64,000 bases of DNA from Ectocarpus siliculosus. Its lineage: Eukaryota > Sar > Phaeophyceae > Ectocarpales > Ectocarpaceae. The notes beneath the pieces are model-generated. The model was not told the DNA's origin and did no database searches. It worked only from the letters and a program-made list of their open reading frames with translations. Made by a program: the position numbers and the translations under genes. The stretch covers positions 947,712 to 1,011,711 of the forward strand of contig FN649732.1 of assembly GCA_000310025.1 (NCBI GenBank). The letters are read 5' to 3'. Shown here piece after piece: positions 1-9,647 of the stretch (the stretch's first letter is position 1; each line of letters begins with the position of its first letter).

Positions 1-1766
1 GGGAGGGGGGGGGGGGTAGCGTCCACCCGTGTATGAGTTACAACCCCACCACCGATAAGTAACTTGGAATCTTATAACATTCACCCCTTTGTGTACATAT
101 CATCGCGCAAGTGACCATTTATCACCTGGTTCTCTGGACTACCAAAGCATCTATTCCCCAGAAACCACGACTCTACCAACAAGACACGGCCGGGCACTTC
201 CGCCGTGGCAAATTTAGTCGAGCTTAAACTCTCGCGGCATGACAATTTTTCGGTGTTGTGTACAATGTATCGGCTATCGGTCGACTCTTACCTTAGCGCC
301 CGCCGGCCCGTGTCGTCCCGCAGCCTCCACGCGCGCTCTCTCCAAGCCAGGTTCTATGGTACAACAGCCGCACCGGAAAGGACGGGGGCATGCGGACAGG
401 AGAAGGTACTGTAAGCTTGCATGGGGACCGGCAGCGACTAGCCCAGGACTTTTTTTTTTTATTCGGATAGACGTCGACGTGAACGCGAAGGCGTATTCAA
501 AACAAGGAAAACAACAACAACGACAGACAGACAGACAGTGGGTTAAGACACCCAGCTACTGTTAAGTAAGCAGGCGCACAATGGCCGGCCTTGAAAATAC
601 ATTTATCGATACGACCAAGCGTACTATTGGGTAGGTGAGAATGAAGCGTGGCCGTACAGCACCAAATACCGGTCCTCCGGGAATTCACACTTGTTTGCTG
701 TCGCCCGGGACTGCTTTGCGAAACGATAGATTCAAGGTCGACTAAAGGTATAGGACTCGTTCTCAGCAGGGTCAGGCTACAACTTCGACTTGTGTTCACG
801 CCCACCTCACCTCTTTGACGAAGGGCTCTAGGCCCAGTCGGGTGTGGAAGTCGCACCGCATCCTAACCTTGTCTGGAAGGTGTCAAGACCCGTCTTTCAA
901 ACGGCTTAGGTGGAGCACACCGTTCGACGGAAGCTTCCCCGAAAACGGTTCTCATGTAGATGGGTGCGTCCGCCCGCTGAGATAGTTCAGAAAAAAAACC
1001 ACGTCAATTCATCGGGAGTCAGTTGCTTGAAGATTGGGAAAGAAGTTGCCAGCCAGCGGGTTCGTCAAAGGGGCGGTATTGGCGACGATTAAATACCGCG
1101 ACACCAGAGAAAATGCGCGCACACGAGTGGCGAAAACCCCCCACACGAGAGAGAGAGAGAAGGGGGGGGGGGGGGGGGTTCTCGTTGATCGGTAGAACAG
1201 TCGCAAGACTATTTTTCTTTTAGCTTCTTAACACTCATCAAGATTTTCACAATCAACCCCTCCTCCCCCACTTCAACGACACGCCACTACCGGGATACCT
1301 CGAGCGCAATAATAACACGTCTTTAAGAAGCTGCAACCTCAAAAATCCAAACCTGTTGCACCCTCCCATCCACCCCGTCATCCCGAGCGTACCCTTCGAT
1401 CGTCTCCTTCTCCATGAACAGCCTCAAGGGCTACCTCTACCCCAGGCACGTTCTTGAACCCCAGGTCACGCACACGAAGTCGTCTCCCTCTCTTCCTCAC
1501 ATCGAAACCATCATCCGCGTCTCCTCCCCCCTCGACGCCCCCCTTGCTCCCCCCGTTGCTGCCGCCACCACAGCGGTCCCGGCCACGGAGTTGGCGGCGG
1601 CGGTCGCACGCTGCGGGCAGATGAGCAGGGTGAGGCAGGGTCGACATGGTATATCCCATCAACGTTGACGTGCAGGAGAAACCACAGACTCTTAAGGACA
1701 CGCTGGAGGCGAGGGGTTAGCAGCAAAAAACGGGCGAAATGATCGTTTTTTGGGGGGTTTCACCAA
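1..1766. other. No supported gene; simple repeats only
   Basis: Short open frames occur on both strands here, but none shows family resemblance, consistent splice sites or codon bias. A purine run of GA dinucleotides followed by a G homopolymer lies at about 1145-1178. The stretch at 1400-1660 is C-rich and low complexity on the plus strand (Gly-rich on the minus strand) and looks compositional rather than coding. It could be the 5' flank or untranslated leader of the gene that follows, which I cannot show. Confidence 0.4.
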
Positions 1767-3424
1767 ATGACCCGCGGTTTTCTCGGTTCCTGTGGGAGAG
1801 CTGTGCATGGCAAAGAAGCGCCAGGAGGGGGGTTAGGACTGTGCTTCGCCTGTGGACGTCCCGGCTGCCGCGACGGGTACTCGAGCAGGTGGAAGCACGT
1901 TGGACAGGGAACATATTGGGCGGAGCTGGGCGAGTGGTCTGCCATAGTAGGGGAAGAGTGGCCTCATGAGCGCGACATCTGTGGAGACCCTCTCAAGGTG
2001 GGAGAGTGCATCTGTACATGGCCCGACTGCGTCGGCGGGATGTACAAAAAGTTCAAGAGGCGCCGAGAGAAGGAAGAACACGGGTCTAGGGACAACACGG
2101 TGGTTGGGCAGCCGTCACCGATGGGCCGATACCCTTCCACGGGTTTTCATGTATTTTGTGATGAAGGGGTTGACGGAAGGGTTCCCTGCAAGAAGCACCT
2201 TGAGCAATTCTGCTCTGCTGCCTCCCCGCAAAGTGGCTCATAGTCGGTGTGCTCATCTCTCTCTCTTTGCATTATTTGGCTGATATTAGAATGCGCCCAT
2301 GCGTCCATGTCATGCAATTTCAGGTTCGAGCTCTTGTGGAACACGTGGATGTAGAAGGCCGCGTGCTAGATTGCTGAGGCGCCGGACAGGACGCAGTCAG
2401 CACGGTGCTGGCAGCGCGCGGTCTTCGTGTTGCTACGAACGACTTAAGCCTCAGGTAAGCATATGTGTGTCTTGCGGCCTCTTTCGAAGCCACCTCGCGC
2501 GGGTGTGCATGCTGGCTTCCTAGACTCCGAGCCCCCCACCCTGCTGGCAGGTCTACCGTTGTCTAGAAAAAATCTCACCATGGTTGATTTATTGTCTGCA
2601 TGAACGAAGCGTTTCATAGCGTTTTGTTTCTTGGCAGGGTGAACGATGTGTTTGACGATTTCAATTTATAAATTTTTATAGGGAAGTGATGTGTTCCAAA
2701 ACACAGCGCTTCTGGCAAGTACCTGCAAGCAAAATCCTCAGAAACTGATTACGCTTTTAGAAATCCCAAACAATACTGTATAACTAACACAACCCCAACC
2801 CCCCGATCTTTCCCCCGAATGGGACACAAGTTCGAACAAACTACCCCCCCCTCCCCCGGCAGGAATACAACTTGAGATACTTGCGTCAAACATGAATTGT
2901 ATCTCCATATGTTTGGCCTCCCTCTCACAGGTTGGTCGCCGATACCCACCTGGACGCCACGACAGATGCTCTTGCCGAGACGTACCTAGAGGACACGCGC
3001 CACCCGGACTGGGTGGTGACAAGCCCGCGTTACAAAAACGCGTTTTATGTTTTGAAACAGCCGTTGCGGGTCGGGCGCGTGGGAGTGGCATTCAAGCTGA
3101 GACTGACTTTTCTCGAACCTGTAAAAAGCAGAGGGCGTTGGCTAAAGGATAACCCTCCTGACAGGATTGTGATGCTCCCGCGCGCTACTTACCGCGGGAG
3201 GAAGTGTAGCTCTACGGAGGCGTGGTTTGTGTGGGAGGCAGTCGGGAACAGAAAGAGCACACCAAACCCGCAATTTTCTTTTCCTTGCCTGGCTAAGGTC
3301 TGTTGCACTTATGTGAGAGTTGTGAGATGCGGACCCCGTGCATTGGAGGTTACACCGTTTTTCTTTGTTTTTCTGTGTGTGCGTGCTGGTGTAGGATTTC
3401 GACGAACCGCCGGCTATGGCGTAA
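1767..3424 (+). pseudogene. DNA adenine-methyltransferase-like gene with Cys-rich N-terminal segment, in-frame TGA
   Basis: The first segment (ATG 1767 to about 2240) has clustered cysteines (CFACGRPGC near residues 26-34, later CGDP and CICTWPDC) and suggests zinc binding. After a short intron, exon 2324-2454 encodes a Rossmann-like SAM motif region (VLDC, then GAGQDAVSTVLAARG and ATNDLS). Exon 2931-3297 continues in phase with HPDWVVTSPRYKNAF, which resembles the TSPPY catalytic motif of N6-adenine methyltransferases, then FLEPVKSRG and CSSTEAWFVW, typical of that family. A last short exon 3395-3424 (DFDEPPAMA, stop) fits phase but is tentative. Two defects point to decay: a TGA at 2375-2377 inside the SAM motif, and Arg where the family has the second Pro of its PPY motif. 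The donor linking the Cys-rich segment to 2324 is unresolved, so that segment could belong to another gene. The family call is from recognition of motifs, not a search. Confidence 0.5.
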
Positions 3425-4208
3425 TGTTGGGACCCCAATGATGTGTTATGAAGCAGACGACCAGCAGTTGGATGATACTGTTGGTCTTGGGCTGGTGTGT
3501 AACGGTGCAGGGTACATGTTGCAATCCGTACTCCCGCACACGTGAGGGTCATCCCAACATGTGGGCGACAGGTTGCTGTTGTTGTTGGCTTCACATTGAA
3601 CTATCGTTCCGGCTCCGCTGTCACCAGCCAACTACCCAAAGAAGGGGTGCACCTTTGATAGAACTAAAAGCACGGAAAAAGAAAACGACCCAACAAAAAC
3701 AACCTCCAAGCGCCATAATACAACATCACAAAAAGAGAAAAACTTCGGTCGCCAGACGAAGCTCATGTATACATATAACACACCAATCACGGAGCAAGAG
3801 AAGACACCTCTTGTGCGACGAAACAACAGGAACTTAGCAGGTCTACAATCCTGCCAGAAAAAAAAAGCCGCACATTGCTGCACCCTCTTGTGATAGCAAC
3901 AGACTCGGATGTACAGCTGAGGACCATCGGTAAGCTGCGACACGGATGATAGAGCAAGACGTGCACGGAGGGTGGCGGGGGGCGGGGGGCGCGCGTGCGG
4001 GGGAGGAGGGGGGGGTGGTTGTGTTGTTGGTTTCGTGGGAGAGAGCAGGAAAGTGGAGCTATGACGCTCATCTTGTATTCTCCATCCACGTACTGCTACA
4101 ACACGTACTGCTACAATATGCATGTCTCCCTGGTCGCCTTAGATGAAATGCAGGCACGACCAAGGACGACCGCGATCGAAAAGTATCACGCGCATCTACG
4201 CACATGAA
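3425..4208. other. No gene seen
   Basis: Frames on both strands are shadows of low-complexity sequence. A G-rich stretch lies at 3968-4018 and a direct repeat of the motif acgtactgctacaa at about 4089-4115. It contains the 3' flanks of two convergent genes (the methyltransferase-like gene and the minus-strand membrane protein). Confidence 0.4.
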
Positions 4209-5862
4209 TTATGACTCGTCGTAATCCAAGACGTCCTGTTCTCCTTCCAGCTCGAACCCGCCGTCGTCAATACCGTCTATCGACCCGTCGTCTTCGTCGC
4301 TGCCCGCTGAACCTTCCTCCACAAAAGTCGTCGAAATTGTCTACGAAATAGGTCCAGGCGCAACACAAATTTGTCGACTTTGAGAGGACACACGTATTGT
4401 TTATGATGGACACGCAACATGATGGACGCCAGAGAGGGTTCCTCACGCGCTACAACGAAACCGCGCCATAGCAACTCGGGGGGGTCTCTCTGATCGCCGT
4501 GGGCTAGTCCGCGGCGACAACTCGATGGTCTGGTGTACTGCTGGCTGAAAACACATTTTTTGTGCTGGTTGCGCGGCGCCAGCAGCTTTGGATAGCAACA
4601 CAATTCGCTTCAGTATCTTTATTATGCGCCCCTTATTTGAAGTTATGGCGTGGATAAACGACAACCTGTCTACGAAACACACATGCGGTCGCAGCAACGG
4701 AACGGGATTGGACGCATCCTTACCTTCAACAGCTGAGGTGTCCAATGCACAGACAGACGGGTTTTGTCTTGGCACCACGTTGTTTCTAGCTATCATTTCT
4801 TGTGTGGGTCGTGGGTAAACAACTGTTCCGGCGACACGAAAACCAGCCCATGTGCCTTCCCCTCACCGTTTCCTGACCCAGGCACCCGCCGGTCCTCCTC
4901 GTCGGGCAGTGGTCGGCCCGCTTTTTCGGGTGTTTCCTCCTCGTCTCCACCCCCCCCCTCGGCAGGCGCCCCCATCTCTGTGCCACCTTCCTCCAAAGGA
5001 TACAGCCCTCCCTCGGATGTTTGACCCTCGCCCCCCTCTCCTGTGCAAACGCCCGGATCGCTACCCGGTGTTTCCTCCTCGTCTCCCCCCCCCGCCCCCG
5101 CAGGCGCCCCCACCCCTGTGCCACCTTCCTCCAAAGGATACAGTCCTCCCTCGGATGTTTGACCCCCGACCCCCTCTCCTGTGCAAACGCCCGGGTCGCC
5201 ACCTGGTTTTTCCTCCTCATCTCCCCCCCCCCGCCCCCGCAGGCGCCCCCACCTCTCCACCAGCTTCCTCAAGAGAATCGACCACCTGCCCGGACGTGGT
5301 CTCTCCCTCCTCGGGGTTTTCCCCCCGTGCTTGCTGCATCCAGAGATAGACCGCTTCAGCTGCTCGGGCCATGAAGCATCATCAGTATCATCAGCCGACT
5401 TTTGCGCCGGTTGGATAAACCTTGCGACGAATGCCACGGCGTACCGAGCCCCCCAAAAAACTGAAGATCACGACAAACTCAGCGGCAGAGGCAGCCATAT
5501 CTGGTTTGGCACACGCCCAGACCCAGGCTTGAAGACAAAGCTGTGGGGTCGGTCTTGGTAGGGCCAGAGCGCCAGCAACCAGTCCAGCCAGGAATTCATG
5601 CGGACTCCACTGCAACACCCTCACGACGACCAGCTTCCCCACCAAAAGTAAGACCTTCACCACAGCCACCACGAATGCATCCCGCGACCCGCCCGTGGCT
5701 CGTTCCCGAGCAACCGAGGCCCAAAGGATATACAGCAGCCCCAAAAGACCTGCCACCACGCACGCCTGCACCGATGTGTCGCCCAGAAGAGCTAGAGCGA
5801 CACACCACCATACCAGCATCGTGACGAACCTAGCGATCGTTCCAACCGGAAATCCGGAGTAC
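4209..5862 (-). CDS. Multi-pass membrane protein with acidic Gly/Glu repeat tail (frameshifted as assembled)
   Basis: Unknown family. Read on the minus strand, the segment entering at about 5862 (acceptor ctgcag) encodes hydrophobic stretches: FVTMLVWWCVALALLG, ACVVAGLLGLLYILWAS, AFVVAVVKVLLLVGKLVVV and EFVVIFSFLG. These could form four membrane spans. The frame then breaks at a run of six C and six A on the plus strand (about 5450-5461). The continuing sense sequence (ARYAVAFVARFIQP, then SADDTDD) is in the next frame. It leads into a Gly/Glu-rich tail made of 46-residue repeats (core CTGEG, QTSEGGLYPLEEGG). A final exon 4316-4209 is strongly acidic (GSDEDDGS, DYDES, stop TAA at 4209-4211). 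The donor upstream of that exon lies near 4810-4840 and was not fixed. The 5' end is unknown; the open frame extends to 5966 with no convincing ATG. The shift may be a sequencing error. Confidence 0.45.
4930..5275. repeat. 138-bp coding minisatellite
   Basis: Two full direct copies start at 4981 and 5119 (period 138 bp, 46 codons), with partial copies on either side. Copies share the segment tgccaccttcctccaaagg and differ by scattered substitutions, so the protein repeat is conserved. The period is a multiple of three, as expected for a repeat tolerated inside a coding exon. It forms the acidic tail of the minus-strand membrane protein. Confidence 0.75.
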
Positions 5863-6125
5863 CTGCAGTTCAGCCGGTTACGTGTGAGCGCGCGCGCGAT
5901 CGGCCAACATGTCAGACGTTTTCTTGCCTTAGCATGGAAGGATGCAAGTACGCCTCCCGTATCCAACCATTAACAGAACTAGAGCGGAACGCAACGAATC
6001 CCGCAATCCTGCATAACACGCGGCTTCCAGGCAGCCCTGACCAGGGCAATTTACTACAGTGCCGCGAGTGCGACCTAACACGCCGCCTGACCGATAATAT
6101 TTGTTATCAAATGCGTTGTGTTGGT

Positions 6126-6186
6126 GTGTCATTGCTGATTCCATTGTCGTTGTTGTGTCATTGCTGACTCCGTTGTCGTTGTTGTG
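6126..6186. repeat. 29-bp direct repeat, two copies
   Basis: Two adjacent copies of a 29-bp unit beginning gtgtcattgctga differ at two positions. It is intergenic with no visible function. Confidence 0.6.
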
Positions 6187-6410
6187 TGGTACAATAAATA
6201 GCAAAAACGCGCAGGACTCTGCACATTGAACAGCAGTACGCAAGTCGTACCACGAACTCTAACGCGTCAATATTACGTTCAGGAGGGCTGCACAACAACT
6301 GAAAACGTGAATTGTTAGGGTCAGGTTAGGATACTGCACAGGTGGGCGTCAACAACGGAGAAGGTAGTCATGTTACGAAAGAGTTTCAAAGTGTACGCCC
6401 GCCGTTCTCG

Positions 6411-6608
6411 ACACAAGATACCACCCCCTCTCGACCAATCTTCCAAGCTCGAATATTCCTCCACAGATCTATTACCGTCCAAAACGGCGGCGTTCAGCCC
6501 GTTTCGTCGAGAGCTTTCCTCGAAGTATCGTTTTGTTCATACATCCTCACATACATGCGGAGTAATCGAGCTTCGGGGATCGGTCCAGGGGGTGTGGTAT
6601 CTTGTGTA
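6411..6608. repeat. Imperfect inverted repeat able to fold into a long hairpin
   Basis: The left arm 6411-6462 (acacaagataccac...) and the right arm 6559-6608 (ending ggtatcttgtgt) are reverse complements over about 50 bases with a few mismatches and small bulges. They are separated by about 96 bases. Outer arm ends match best (acacaagataccac). It could be a MITE fragment or the stem of a transcribed hairpin RNA precursor; nothing here decides between them. Confidence 0.55.
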
Positions 6609-6615
6609 ACCCACG

Positions 6616-6942
6616 GTGGATACCAGTGTTTTTTTTTCGTCTGCTGCTGGGTGCACAGCTGTACTACGCATATGTACCTTCGCCAACCGCCGTACAAAAC
6701 TTGAGATTGCAAGGGCAAGACCTACACTATCATCGCCGTGGGCGGGCGGTAAGACACACAAACCTCATTTTTCCCCACATGCCAAAAAGGAACTGCAACC
6801 AAAAGCGGAGTGTCTCCAACAATTAAACGCGCTGTACGATATCGCACGGGAGTTCGCCGCTGCAAAAAGTGTACAGCAACACGGGCCTACTTACATCCAC
6901 TTCGCCCTTAGGCGAGTAACAGCCGTGCCATCAACAGGCTGA
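6616..6942 (+). CDS. Possible coding exon, unknown protein
   Basis: One open frame ends at TGA 6940-6942 and has a protein-like composition (for example AECLQQLNALYDIAREFAA and QQHGPTYIHFALRR). No start is identified and no family is recognised. It may be the last exon of an unresolved gene or a chance open frame. Confidence 0.2.
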   Translation: MDTSVFFSSAAGCTAVLRICTFANRRTKLEIARARPTLSSPWAGGKTHKPHFSPHAKKELQPKAECLQQLNALYDIAREFAAAKSVQQHGPTYIHFALRRVTAVPSTG

Positions 6943-7398
6943 GGGCGCGTAACATCATGGGTACAAAGCAAACCGCCACCGCAACTCGTGCGGCCGCGTA
7001 CCACCGCCCTGTGTGTAGACCAGACAGATGTGTCTGTACACACCACACACACGACACACGCGCCGGAGCATGTTCACGCTGACACACAGACGTTCGGAAC
7101 TATGCCTACTCGTTCACCACTACAGCAGTAGTATCAGTTCCGATATTCAAGCGTGGACTTTGATCGCGAAGCCCCTCGCCGAGAGGAGCAGAGGCAACCA
7201 ACATGATCTCACAGACGCGGAGTGTTCCAGAGCGCTGGTTGGTGCAAGTTCAACTTACGTGTTTTCGGAAGGTCACACTTGAGATGGCCAGATATTGTGG
7301 GGGCTAGAACGCTTTCAGCCCAAACCACTGCCAATGGGTAGTCACACACCTACTCCACCGTGACCTACTCTCCTGGTTTGGGATTACCCTCGGCCTAG

Positions 7399-7534
7399 CT
7401 GAGCTATCCGGCTGTTCGTGACCGTGTTCACGAGTACCCTGTGGCCAAGTGTCTTAAGTTCGGTTCTGTGCTCCCCTCTCTTTTCAAGTCTCGTCCCCCC
7501 GCCATCAAAAATGCGGCAAACTTATTCGTCACAG
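7399..7534 (+). CDS. Possible coding exon, unknown protein
   Basis: After an acceptor-like cctag, the frame reads LSYPAVRDRVHEYPVAKC and later LPSLFKSRPPAIKNAANLFV, with balanced composition and no stop. The donor (gtcgat) is weak and no partner exons were found, so this is a hint only. It might be an upstream exon of the small gene at 8314-9206. Confidence 0.18.
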
Positions 7535-8313
7535 GTCGATAATAATATATGCCAGCTGCCAGCGCCTCAGCAGAGGCAAGAACCAACCAACTGCTGTGCT
7601 GTAATTCACAAGGTTCCGGGACCGAGAGCTACCATTCTTTTGTTAGACAACAAAGGCTAGTCGTCAAAAACATCGTTGAAATGTTCACAAGTATAGTGTG
7701 AATCACATGTGTCTGCGACTGAACCTGCGGACGGGCTGGCTTGGCCGCAAGCTGACTGGTCTATTTCTTTTTATTTTTTGTGTCTCGGGCTGAAGGAAGA
7801 GGAGGCCTCTTCAACCTTCAACTGGATTATTTCTTATGGATGATACCTGCAGACCGTAGAGAGAGAGGCTCTCTACTCTCTACACTACGGCGCGCAGGTA
7901 GACTACGAGAGTAGTATGCAGGTATGCTTATACTGCTCCTCCTGTTGAATGAAGTGATGTCGCGACGGCGGTATTCACCCGAATCAGGAGTGCCAACGGC
8001 AATGGCGTCTCTCCTCCCGCGGCGCTTGCCGAACGCTTCCCGTAACCCGTCGAACGTACCCGATGGTCCATGAACCATGAGCATTTTCACATCCCGGCAA
8101 ATCGCCGTCCGACCACACGGGACTGTGGGTTTAGTGTGGCGGTCCGAGTGGTTTTGAAAGATCCAAGCTTCCAAGCTGCAGCTTGGTGCTGCTGTCGATA
8201 AAAAGTTGTTCCGACGGAGTTCGAAAAAGTCAGCGGCATCGCAGCAGCAGCAGAAGGATTGCGTGCAGCACCCAGTCCGATTGAACATAGCAGTACATAG
8301 ACTAGTACAGTAG

Positions 8314-9206
8314 TTTCAATTCGCCGTCAACGATTTGGGGTTCTTGTCGAAATCGATACTCGACAAGGACGGCCACATGGTACATTATAGGTCTATGGGG
8401 TAGTTCTGAGCCGGAGCCGGTATTCTATCACCCCGCATGAAAGAGCAAGATCTTGACAGGGCTTAAGAATTTTTGAACCAGCTGTCCCCACCGACCAGCC
8501 ACCACTCCCACACCCGCTCGCTCCTCCCACGCCACAGGTCGTGACCTGAGCGTTCTATTGCAGCCCGTACACTCCCTGTGCCAGCTGCTACAGAGCCGCT
8601 TGGAACACGCAGCGCATCAGGTAGGTACTTTTGTGTACTGCTGTACAGTGGGTGTCTCCGCAATGCGTATGTCGAACCCGTATGCCGTATGAGTGAGGTG
8701 TACACACACATGTATATGTATATGCACATGTATGCCGGTTGTGGTATACAGCGAGCGGTTAGGGTTTGTTGTCCCGTTGTCCCGGGTCTCATGGCATGGT
8801 CGTCGTGCAGAGGGCCTGCGACGACAGCAGTTAGAAAAATACGACGTTCCAGCACGCACGGCTTGGTTCGCTGTGTCTTCTCTCGATCGTAAGTTCTGTT
8901 CACCCGCATTGCCTTGTACTCTCTTCTTGTCGAAAGCGATTCGCCCCACGAGGGCCGAGATGTGTCGGCAATCATCAATCAAAATCTTGTTCTGACACAA
9001 AATCACGTCAAAACAATATCTCAACCTTCCCTCCTCGGTATCACTGCCGTCTATGGAGGGCCTGCATGCATGAACAGGCATCAGCGTTGCATTGTATGGT
9101 GTGTTTTGTGTGCAGACAGACAGGCAGAATAGATTACATGGCTACTACTGCACATGGCTTCCACAACAATTCCGGCGGCTCGCAGCTTGACCAGCGGTCT
9201 GAATAG
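8314..9206 (+). CDS. Hypothetical small protein, four phase-compatible exons (5' end missing)
   Basis: Exons 8314-8379, 8564-8620, 8813-8888 and 9124-9206 join without stops in one frame and end at TAG 9204-9206. They give 93 residues, including FAVNDLGFLSKSILDKDG, HSLCQLLQSRLEHAAHQ, LRRQQLEKYDVPARTAW and RRIDYMATTAHGFHN. The donors after exons 2 and 3 are strong (gtaggt, gtaagt); the first (gtacat) is weaker. All four phases fit, which is unlikely by chance but possible. No family is recognised. The start is not visible; earlier exons may lie between 6.6 and 8.3 kb. It ends 440 bases before the deacetylase gene on the same strand. Confidence 0.38.
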
Positions 9207-9647
9207 AATACGCGCCGGAGTATTTCATTCGATACGTGAACCAAAAAATAAAAGTACAGCAATACGCGACGATTTCAACCGCTGTTCTCGTCAATTGGTT
9301 CTCGTTGTCTCCGAGTTCTTGCCACCTTCCCCTGACACGAGGGCATCGGTAAAAGCGTGATATTCTCGCAGCCATGAGGCGTCAACAATTTTTATGCGAA
9401 AATGTTTTTGAGAGAGACATGTGAGAGAGAGAAATGGAACGCCTCTCTCTCTCGGCTTTTCGAATTCTCGTTTTGTGCTCTTCGGGAAATTTTTGCGATC
9501 TTCGGTTAATTGGATCTACCGTGCACGCACAGCGCACACGGAGAAGCACAAAAGCTGTTGTACGGTTGTACGGCTTCACATGCCACACTGCAATCTTATC
9601 GTCCTTGGTTACTTTTGTCTCTGTTACCGCCTTGTCCGGCAGTGCCC

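Noticed and set aside
1414-1726. Overlapping Pro/Gly-rich open frames on both strands
   Set aside because: Low-complexity C-rich sequence yields open frames on both strands; there is no independent coding sign.
7850-7900. Short hairpin gtagagag...ctctctac
   Set aside because: Made of GA/CT dinucleotide runs, so self-complementarity is expected by composition.
7827-8288. Minus-strand open frame with a protein-like stretch (MLMVHGPSGTFDGLREAFG)
   Set aside because: Isolated, with no start, splice partners or family. It is kept only as a weak possibility.
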